Positions 45,394 through 51,812 of a stretch of 64,000 nt of DNA are shown in pieces. The DNA is from Flavobacterium buctense (lineage in GTDB: Bacteria; Bacteroidota; Bacteroidia; Flavobacteriales; Flavobacteriaceae): the NCBI RefSeq assembly GCF_014486695.1, contig NZ_JACTAB010000006.1, positions 82,674-146,673 on the forward strand, in the 5' to 3' direction. Numbering within the stretch: position 1 is the first letter of the stretch; every line of letters starts with the position of its first letter. The position numbers and the translations under genes are program-made. The notes beneath the pieces were generated by a model. It was not told the origin of the DNA. It made no database searches and was given only the letters and a program-made list of their open reading frames with translations.

Positions 45394-45921
45394 TTATTTT
45401 ATAATCGCAGAACAGGCTAATCTTGCACCGGCATTTCCGGTAGGTTGGGTTACATAGTCATCGGCTTTTTCGTGAACGATTACCGCTTTGCCTAAGACAT
45501 CTTTGGTTTCATCGCCACAACCCACACACCATTCTTTGGTTTTAAACAATACGGTACCATTACCCTCGGCACTGGCATAAAAGTTATCCATATCCCCTTT
45601 GTGGTGTTCGTAGTCGGTCCAGCGACCGTGCTTTTTAAAGGTTGGGTTCCAATGGCCTCCCGCAGAAGTGGCATCTGCCGATGAGCAATCCGATTTTTCA
45701 TGAATGTGAATGGCATGCTCGCCTTGTTTTAATCCCGAAAAATTAGCCGTAAAAGTAACTTCGCCGTCTTTCTCCACAAAAGTAGCCGTGCCTTTTACAT
45801 TACTACCGCTTTTAGACTCAAAAGTAATGTTGACGGTTTTGCTTTTCTCTTTGGAAGCCGAACTTTTACAACCAAAAATGACCAATCCGGCCACTACTAT
45901 TCCTAAAACTATTTTTTTCAT
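45394..45921 (-). CDS. Cu/Zn superoxide dismutase, lipoprotein
   Basis: The start is placed at 45921, where a lipoprotein signal begins (MKKIVLGIVVAGLVIFGC). The 175 residues contain the copper/zinc ligands in HAIHIHEKSDC, SAGGHWNPTFKKHG, and the terminal segment with the structural cysteine GARLACSAIIK. It dismutates superoxide on the outside of the cytoplasmic membrane or at the outer membrane. It is 6 bases after the YdeI gene on the same strand; the pair fits the oxidative-stress theme of katG and oxyR. Confidence 0.92.
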   Translation of the reverse strand: MKKIVLGIVVAGLVIFGCKSSASKEKSKTVNITFESKSGSNVKGTATFVEKDGEVTFTANFSGLKQGEHAIHIHEKSDCSSADATSAGGHWNPTFKKHGRWTDYEHHKGDMDNFYASAEGNGTVLFKTKEWCVGCGDETKDVLGKAVIVHEKADDYVTQPTGNAGARLACSAIIK

Positions 45922-45989
45922 GATGTATTTCTTTAGTGGCATAAAAGTACGCATTTCAACAACGACATCTGGTAAAATTAGGATAAAGT

Positions 45990-46514
45990 TTATTTAGTTT
46001 TTTCGCCTACGAAATAATCACTTTGCGATTTAAACAACACGTTAAACGTGGTTAAACTACCGTAAATTCTGGTGATGTATTGTTGCAATTCTACTTTTTC
46101 TATTTCTTCTAATTTGCTGGCATTGATTTTCTGTTCCATTACCCTAAGACGGTCGCGAAGCATTACAATTTTGTGGAAAAATACATCAATCGGCACATCT
46201 TTAGCCGCTAAGCCTGCTTGTCCCGGCGTGAGTTTCATGTTGCCGCCTTTCCATTTATCGCCTATGGCTACCGGTTCGCCTAAACCGTTCCATTTTTTCA
46301 GTATCGACAATAAGCTTTGTTCTACATCGTAAAAACTAATAGTGTCTACTTCGTTTTCGGCGTGTTCTATGACTTCAAATTCACTATCGATAGCAATGGT
46401 TTCTAATCCGTTTTCTATAAAAGTTACCCAGTATTCTTTTGAAGATACATTGGTTACTACGCCTTTACCATAGTCGGCGTGATTAATTCTAGAGCCTATT
46501 CCAAGTAGTTTCAT
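45990..46514 (-). CDS. Conserved uncharacterised protein with N-terminal SH3-like segment
   Basis: The 174 residues start with GIGSRINHADYGKGVVTNV, a barrel-like segment of the kind found in PcrA-related and translational proteins, followed by a helical C-terminal half (MLRDRLRVMEQKINASKLEE). It is a conserved flavobacterial protein of unknown function. It is monocistronic, and its stop lies 68 bases from the superoxide dismutase start. Confidence 0.65.
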   Translation of the reverse strand: MKLLGIGSRINHADYGKGVVTNVSSKEYWVTFIENGLETIAIDSEFEVIEHAENEVDTISFYDVEQSLLSILKKWNGLGEPVAIGDKWKGGNMKLTPGQAGLAAKDVPIDVFFHKIVMLRDRLRVMEQKINASKLEEIEKVELQQYITRIYGSLTTFNVLFKSQSDYFVGEKTK

Positions 46515-46626
46515 GTTGGTGGTTTATAGTTTACGGCACTAAAATAGTGATTTATTCCAGAATTAGAAATAGGGCAGTAGTGATTTCTATGTCCGTAATC
46601 CACCCATCCTTAACGATAGTATAAAT

Positions 46627-46652
46627 AAAAAAAGAGCCGTTACCGACTCTTC
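46627..46652 (-). terminator. Terminator of the third T9SS gene
   Basis: On the minus strand AAGAGTCG and CGGCTCTT pair (one G-T pair) around a GTAA loop, followed by seven T residues. Confidence 0.8.
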
Positions 46653-46663
46653 TTTGTAAACTT

Positions 46664-48328
46664 TTATTGCTTTAACGCTTTCGTATGTTGTATACTGCCA
46701 TCTTGCAAGGTTAGTGTGAGTATATAGAGCCCCGAATTTAATTCGCTTAAATTAATCTGTGGCTCAGGCTGTTGGATGGTTCGCACCAACTTACCGGTCA
46801 TATCAGAAACTAAAATAGAACTGACGTCTTGCGCATTATCCAGTTGAATGCTATCGGTAAACGGAATTGGAAATACCTTAATTCTTTGCACCGCTACCTC
46901 ATTGGTAGAGAGCGTAGGAGTAAGGGTAACCGTTATTTTCCAGGTGTTGTTGTCTACTCTGTTAAAATCAGCATTACAATCTACGCCACCATAGGTTCTC
47001 CACGCTCTAAGGTTGAAAGTAACATTCCCTGAAAGGCCATTGGCAATAGTCAATCCGGTTCTGTTGTAAGCATAGGTTCCGGTAGTGGCACCAACCCCTG
47101 AAGAGATAGCCGCCTCAGTAGTATTGGTATTGGTACAAACCAACAATGATCTTTGCTCGCTCATCCAACCATTGCTGGCGGTGGTCATGGTATAAGAAAC
47201 ATCGGTGGAAGCAATTTGAAAGCCGGCCGGAATAGCCAAGGTTAAGCTACCCGGACAGTTGGTTAAGCTGGTTACTGTAGGCGTGAGATTGTATTCGGTA
47301 TTGATGTCTCCCAAGGTATAAGTGGCTTCCATTTGCCCGGTAGTAAACACTTTGAGTTGCCAAAAGCCAAGCACGCTATCACAATTGGAACGCAACCAAA
47401 AATAATATGTTGAACCCATATTCAATCCGCTAAGCGTTACACTGGTAACTCCTGCCGCCACACTTCCGGTTGGCGTTGTGGAGGCCGTTGGTGGAGTAGC
47501 CGTGTTACTAATGTAATACTGGTATCCCAAGGAAGGCGCACTGGCCGGTGCTGTCCAGTTAAAAGTACCGCCATCATTAGAGGACGTAAAAGTAATGTTG
47601 GTCGGTCCGGGACAACTGGTAAAAGCATCTGCCGAAAAGGCAAAGACGTTCGGAATTCCACCGCCTGTTTTAGTTACCGTTACGCTTTGTATGAGTTTCG
47701 ACTGGTTGGCCACATTGATAGCCAACGGAATTTGGTAGAGTCTCGGATTGGTGCCGCCTCCATTTTCTAAAACATCATTGGTTATATTGATTCTTCCGAT
47801 CCCTTGAATGGCAAAATTAGCCCCGCCATACCAGTCGGCAATAGCAAGACCGGTGAAGGTTTCAGAGGTGGCATCCGCAAAGTTTACGGTAGCGTTTACA
47901 GTACAAGCACCGCTGCCTCCCATAGCCAACATGTATAAATTAACCGCCGCTATTGGATTGGAAAATACCAACGTTCCCGAGTCATTAGTGTTTTGCAGTC
48001 GCAAGGCGTTATTGCCGCTGTAGGAAGCCAATTGATAACTCAATCCGGCCGGTGAAGGCACTGCACTGGTAATCAATCCGTTTATTGGTAGTCCGTACGT
48101 TAGGGCTGCACTGCCTGCAGTCAACTGAAAGTCTCTGGAAATAAAGGCATAGCTTACCCCATCAACATCATTGGTGGTTGAAGTGGCAGAAGGTCCTATT
48201 CCGTTAGCAACCACATCGGCATTAAAACCGCTTTGAATGGAAATGCTTTGTAAATTTTGGGCTGTTGTTTTGGTAGCAACCAACCCAAAGGCGGCAAAAA
48301 CAGCCGTTACTAGTAGTGTTTTTTTCAT
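46664..48328 (-). CDS. T9SS cargo protein with fibronectin type III-like domain
   Basis: The 554-residue protein has a signal peptide (about 1-23), a beta-rich N-terminal region (about 25-235), an Fn3-like segment around 245-330 (SAPSLGYQYYISNTATPP) and a cleaved-adhesin-like stretch. The C-terminal Por sorting tail (IKVFPIPFTDSIQLDN to the end) directs type IX secretion. A specific ligand is not predictable. It is monocistronic with a clear terminator. Confidence 0.8.
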   Translation of the reverse strand: MKKTLLVTAVFAAFGLVATKTTAQNLQSISIQSGFNADVVANGIGPSATSTTNDVDGVSYAFISRDFQLTAGSAALTYGLPINGLITSAVPSPAGLSYQLASYSGNNALRLQNTNDSGTLVFSNPIAAVNLYMLAMGGSGACTVNATVNFADATSETFTGLAIADWYGGANFAIQGIGRINITNDVLENGGGTNPRLYQIPLAINVANQSKLIQSVTVTKTGGGIPNVFAFSADAFTSCPGPTNITFTSSNDGGTFNWTAPASAPSLGYQYYISNTATPPTASTTPTGSVAAGVTSVTLSGLNMGSTYYFWLRSNCDSVLGFWQLKVFTTGQMEATYTLGDINTEYNLTPTVTSLTNCPGSLTLAIPAGFQIASTDVSYTMTTASNGWMSEQRSLLVCTNTNTTEAAISSGVGATTGTYAYNRTGLTIANGLSGNVTFNLRAWRTYGGVDCNADFNRVDNNTWKITVTLTPTLSTNEVAVQRIKVFPIPFTDSIQLDNAQDVSSILVSDMTGKLVRTIQQPEPQINLSELNSGLYILTLTLQDGSIQHTKALKQ

Positions 48329-48399
48329 AAATGACAGTGGTTAAATTAATTAGGAGTCTAATTTACAAATTATTTGTAAATCTTTAGGCCTTCTTTACA

Positions 48400-48479
48400 C
48401 AAAGGTTCACGATACAATTTTAAGAACTGACGGTGCAGTGCTGAGGTAGGGACTTTAGTTTAAACCACTCGAATTGAAG
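48400..48479 (+). repeat. Degenerate right-half copy of the MITE-like repeat
   Basis: Segments GGTTCACGATA, AACTGACGG, GCAGTGCTGAGGTAGGGA and ACCACTCGAATTGAAG resemble the right part of the copy at 62671-62787 (TTCTCGATA, AACTGACGG, GTGCTACGGTAGGA, ACACTCGAACTGACG) in the same order. Confidence 0.5.
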
Positions 48480-48510
48480 TTAAGTGCATAACATGATAAA
48501 ATAGTTAAAC

Positions 48511-48630
48511 CGTCACTTCGAGTGATTTTTAAAGTTAAAAAGCGCTAGCTTTTAACTTTAAAAATACTATCGAGAAGCCTCGCTCAAACAATAGTTCTCG
48601 ATACGTTGCTGCACAATACTCGAACTGAAG
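48511..48630 (+). repeat. MITE-like repeat, copy A
   Basis: The left end CGTCACTTCGAGTG is followed by a hairpin (TTTTTAAAGTTAAAA with TTTTAACTTTAAAAA), inner TATCGAGAA paired with TTCTCGATA, and a degenerate right end ACTCGAACTGAAG. It has the same order as the copies at 62-63 kb but no gene. Confidence 0.7.
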
Positions 48631-48675
48631 AAGTAATTCCGCGCTATCGGGACTATTTCACAGTCCTCCTTAAAA

Positions 48676-48710
48676 CAAAAAAAAAGCCAATCAGAAGGAT
48701 TGGCTTTTTA
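48676..48710. terminator. Terminator of the cold-shock gene
   Basis: AAAAAGCCAATC and GATTGGCTTTTT form a long stem flanked by A and T runs and can act in both directions. Confidence 0.8.
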
Positions 48711-48733
48711 ACAAACACAGGTAAATATTTATC

Positions 48734-48925
48734 TTAGATAACGTTTACATTGGTTGCGGTTGGTCCTTTCTGACCATCCGTTACATCATAAGACACTTTG
48801 TCGTTTTCACGCACTTGGCCATTAAGACCGGTTGCATGTACAAATACGTCTGCTCCGCCATTGCTTGGCGTAATAAATCCGAAGCCTTTGGCTTCATTGT
48901 AAAATTTAATTGTTCCTTCGTTCAT
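48734..48925 (-). CDS. Cold-shock domain protein (CspA family)
   Basis: The 63-residue protein is a single cold-shock domain with RNP1 (KGFGFITP) and RNP2 (VFVHATG), which bind single-stranded nucleic acid. It begins MNEGTIKFYNEAKGFGF. Size and motifs are those of CspA-type RNA chaperones. The leader is short, with a -7-like TATCTTCG on the minus strand (48954-48947). It is monocistronic with its own terminator. Confidence 0.92.
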   Translation of the reverse strand: MNEGTIKFYNEAKGFGFITPSNGGADVFVHATGLNGQVRENDKVSYDVTDGQKGPTATNVNVI

Positions 48926-49051
48926 AAAAATAAGTATTAAAAGGCGAAGATAGTCTTTATTATTGATTATAAGGGATTTACTCTAAATAATTTAAACGGT
49001 TGCCCAAATGAGTTGGGTTGTATCCGAAATGACGTTAGCAAAAATAGGGGA

Positions 49052-49106
49052 AGTCCTAACCCGCAACTCCTAACTCCCAACTCCTAACTCCTAACTCCTA
49101 ACTCTC
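49052..49106. repeat. Heptanucleotide tandem repeat (GTTAGGA on the minus strand)
   Basis: About six near-perfect copies of TAACTCC/GTTAGGA. The stop codon of the RDD protein gene (TAG at 49098-49100) lies inside the array, so repeat-unit changes could alter the protein's last residues. A looser pyrimidine-rich relative lies at 60550-60588. Confidence 0.7.
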
Positions 49107-49697
49107 CCTTATCTTCTCCATACATCTCGTATAAACCACCACCGTTCCCGCCAATAGGTCACTTAAACTTCTCTTTCTGGGATTTAGTAAAACCAAAAGC
49201 ATAGAGGTAAAATAATATCCTAAAATCACTACCTCCAGTGCCCATTCCGGAATAGGATTAAATGATTCCAAATACTCCAATTGCTCCACCAAACCCATAC
49301 TATCAAAAACCGTTGGATCTGCCAAGGCAATAGACGAACTCTGCACGTAAAAGTCTAATAAGGCTAAGATAAGCAAGGGCAAGTATTTTAAAAACGACTC
49401 TCGATACGTAATAGCCGAACCGTCCTTTTTTAAAATGGTCAATCCCATAATACGCTTACCCGGAGTAGCGCCAAAACGCACCGGCAAGTAAATACAATAC
49501 GCCATGATCACTACTTCTGTGGCCACAAACGCATTGTAGTAATAGTACAGATGCAAACTATCAAAAAATAGGGCCACTAGGGCTAAAGGAATAAAAATCA
49601 GCCCATCCAAAAGGGCGGCAGCAATTCTTGCCCCAAAGTTGCCGTAAAGACTATAAGAGGTGTTTTCTAATTGGAGGGGAAGTTTTTTGATGGGCAT
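49098..49697 (-). CDS. RDD-family membrane protein
   Basis: The 199-residue protein has the RDD signature: GARIAAALLDGLIFIPLALVA for the first helix, then two more helices with the RFGATPGKRIMGLTIL segment between, and a terminal helix. RDD proteins have been implicated in Na+/H+ exchange and stress responses. The stop lies in a heptanucleotide array. It is downstream of the NERD gene by 44 bases, so readthrough from the restriction-modification region is possible. Confidence 0.8.
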   Translation of the reverse strand: MPIKKLPLQLENTSYSLYGNFGARIAAALLDGLIFIPLALVALFFDSLHLYYYYNAFVATEVVIMAYCIYLPVRFGATPGKRIMGLTILKKDGSAITYRESFLKYLPLLILALLDFYVQSSSIALADPTVFDSMGLVEQLEYLESFNPIPEWALEVVILGYYFTSMLLVLLNPRKRSLSDLLAGTVVVYTRCMEKIRES

Positions 49698-49741
49698 GGT
49701 GGGTTTGGGTTGTTATTTTGTTTTAAATTATTGATTAAAAA

Positions 49742-50482
49742 TCATTGCAATTTTATCGTATTAGTGCATTTAGGGTAATTGCTACAACCTAAAAAATCAC
49801 CAAATTTTCCTGTGCGAAGTATTAAGCCGCCACCGCATTGAGGACAATTATTTTCTCGAATGGAATTTTCTCTTTTTTCAATTCTTTTTTTGATGGCTTT
49901 AATATGTTGGCGTTTGTCATACGTAGCAATTCTATTTAAGGCATTGATTTTTCTATAGATATTTTCTTTTTCGGTTTCAGTGAGGTTTATTCCTGAGTAT
50001 CGTTTGATTGTTCTAACGAGACGGTATGAATTTACAACATCGGTTACCGTATTGACTTTAATAGCTGCTCTTGAAGAAAAAACAATAATCGATTTGTAAT
50101 CTACATTTGGATATTCTGTCAAACACTTTTTCAAAGATTTAATGTGACCTAAGTTTTGTCGAATGGGATTGTACAGTTTTTCTTTGCGTTTGTATATAAC
50201 TTGAGTCCAATACTCTGAGTGTTCATGACCAAGAATCCAACCTTTATAATTTTTGGTTTCTATGACAAAAACGCCAAAATCTGAAATTACGATATGGTCA
50301 ATCTGTGAAGTGAATTCTCCCGATTGCAGCACAACATTATTAATGACTTTATATTTCGATTTATCTAAAGAACGTAAACGTAAAGAAATGTTTTGCTCTC
50401 CAATAGCTCCTTTTATTCGGGCTTTGTAGAGTTTAAACAAGACGATTAATGAAACAAACAATAGTAAAAGTACTAAGGGCAT
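49742..50482 (-). CDS. NERD-domain protein with topoisomerase-type C4 zinc finger
   Basis: The 246-residue protein has an N-terminal membrane helix (MPLVLLLLFVSLIVLFKLYKA), then a NERD nuclease-related domain (residues 30-150, with GAIGEQNISLRLRSLD and DHIVISDFGVFVIETKNYKG; the E-T-K triad is typical of PD-D/ExK folds). A C-terminal zf-C4 topoisomerase finger (CPQCGGGLILRTGKFG, CSNYPKC) follows. It likely acts on DNA or RNA near the membrane. It overlaps the preceding gene by 10 bases. Confidence 0.85.
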   Translation of the reverse strand: MPLVLLLLFVSLIVLFKLYKARIKGAIGEQNISLRLRSLDKSKYKVINNVVLQSGEFTSQIDHIVISDFGVFVIETKNYKGWILGHEHSEYWTQVIYKRKEKLYNPIRQNLGHIKSLKKCLTEYPNVDYKSIIVFSSRAAIKVNTVTDVVNSYRLVRTIKRYSGINLTETEKENIYRKINALNRIATYDKRQHIKAIKKRIEKRENSIRENNCPQCGGGLILRTGKFGDFLGCSNYPKCTNTIKLQ

Positions 50483-51135
50483 TTTATTGAATTATGAATA
50501 ACAGTTGCTATTTTTTGAAGCGTTTGAGGGCTTATACCCATTGAGAAATGTTTATGAAAATAGTAATTTCCTAATTGATTCAGGTCGGTTCTTACCATGA
50601 TTGACTTATCTATATTTGCTAATGATTTGAATAAACCTGTTTTATCATGTAAAAATTTAAACTGATTAATAAGTCCCCAATACAAAAAGATGGTTTTAGA
50701 AGTATCTAAGAGTAATTCCTCTAATGCAATGAGATGATTTCTGTTTTCGGGAGATAACAATATTTGGTTAAACTCAGTAACGTTTGATGATGACATCCCA
50801 GTGGTGGGAAAACCTATTAATTCTACGAATGATATTTCTGATGCGAAACTACTATCCAATTGAAGTCTTGAAAATGCTTGATGGTACTTTTTTCCGTCTT
50901 TGTTATAATCTGAGTGTAAAAATGGGTGATGAAAGTTGTACTTTTTCCAAAAGGCTATACCGTCATTTAAATATTCCTCAACCAAATTAAAAAAAGTAGC
51001 ATCCTCGATATCCGTTGCCCAGTTTGGATCTTTGCCTACAAAAAGAATATTTGCTTTTTTAGGATTGGCTCCTTGATGGTTTTTTTCTTTGTACAATTCT
51101 CTAAGTTTAACTGAGGGATGCTTGGCAAAAGTCAT
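50473..51135 (-). CDS. Uncharacterised protein, weakly uracil-DNA-glycosylase-like
   Basis: The 220-residue protein begins with an ILFVGKDPNWATDIED segment that resembles the VGxDPN motif of the UDG superfamily. Later segments (ELIGFPTTG, FLYWG, HKHFSMGIS) occupy roughly the positions of UDG core elements. This likeness is weak and catalytic function is not claimed. It overlaps the NERD gene by 10 bases and lies 54 bases after the GIY-YIG-like gene; it is probably the penultimate gene of the restriction-modification transcript. Confidence 0.5.
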   Translation of the reverse strand: MTFAKHPSVKLRELYKEKNHQGANPKKANILFVGKDPNWATDIEDATFFNLVEEYLNDGIAFWKKYNFHHPFLHSDYNKDGKKYHQAFSRLQLDSSFASEISFVELIGFPTTGMSSSNVTEFNQILLSPENRNHLIALEELLLDTSKTIFLYWGLINQFKFLHDKTGLFKSLANIDKSIMVRTDLNQLGNYYFHKHFSMGISPQTLQKIATVIHNSIKCP

Positions 51136-51189
51136 ATGTTAAATTATTTGAGCTTGATTTTTAATTATCGTTAACTTTAGATTATAACA

Positions 51190-51810
51190 TTATTTTTTTC
51201 CTATAAGAGGATTTAACTGTTTATTTAATTCTATTTCTAATATTGAAACAAAATCATCCATTATGGGATCGAACACAATGTAATTTAATTTCAAAGGTGG
51301 CAACTCCTCTAAATCATACCAATACTTTAACTGCAAACCTGCTGTTTTTGGACTTGGCGCCCAACCACAATGAGTAACTATTCTGAACCAGAAATCTTTT
51401 TTTACTTTACCTACATACAAAGTTTTAGTTTCTGTATTTAAGAACTTATCCTTAATTGCAGAGACAGCTCTTTTATATGAAAGAGGATTCGTTTTGTATT
51501 TTTCTTTATCTGCAATATATTCTTTTGATTTTATTGCATTGGAATACTCCAAGAACATATTTCGAGTTACCTCTTGACCTTTAAAATTCTCATCAAACGA
51601 AAACCAATATAAAATTGGATTTTTTTTGATAGAATCTATCTCCAATTTAACCAATTGGGATTTTTTATCTAAATCATTTTCTTTTTCCGGTGTGTTTGAA
51701 AAAAAATGTTTGTCAATATATATGGTTTTAACTTCAAACCGCTTTTTACATTGTTCCTCTAAAACCTGTTTGTACTTCTCTAATCCTTTGTATATAAATT
51801 GATTGTTCAT
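51190..51810 (-). CDS. GIY-YIG-like protein of the type I R-M locus
   Basis: The start is set at 51810, 2 bases after the hsdR stop; an upstream ATG at 51825 would overlap it. The 206-residue protein has ILYWFSFDENFKG and later TLYVGKVKKDFWFRIVTHCGW, similar in order and spacing to GIY-YIG catalytic elements (GIY, then YIG with Arg). Conserved glutamate and tyrosine residues are expected further on (QLKYWYDL). The assignment is moderate and the protein could be inactive. A nuclease next to hsdR would fit a defence locus. Confidence 0.5.
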   Translation of the reverse strand: MNNQFIYKGLEKYKQVLEEQCKKRFEVKTIYIDKHFFSNTPEKENDLDKKSQLVKLEIDSIKKNPILYWFSFDENFKGQEVTRNMFLEYSNAIKSKEYIADKEKYKTNPLSYKRAVSAIKDKFLNTETKTLYVGKVKKDFWFRIVTHCGWAPSPKTAGLQLKYWYDLEELPPLKLNYIVFDPIMDDFVSILEIELNKQLNPLIGKK

Positions 51811-51812
51811 AT

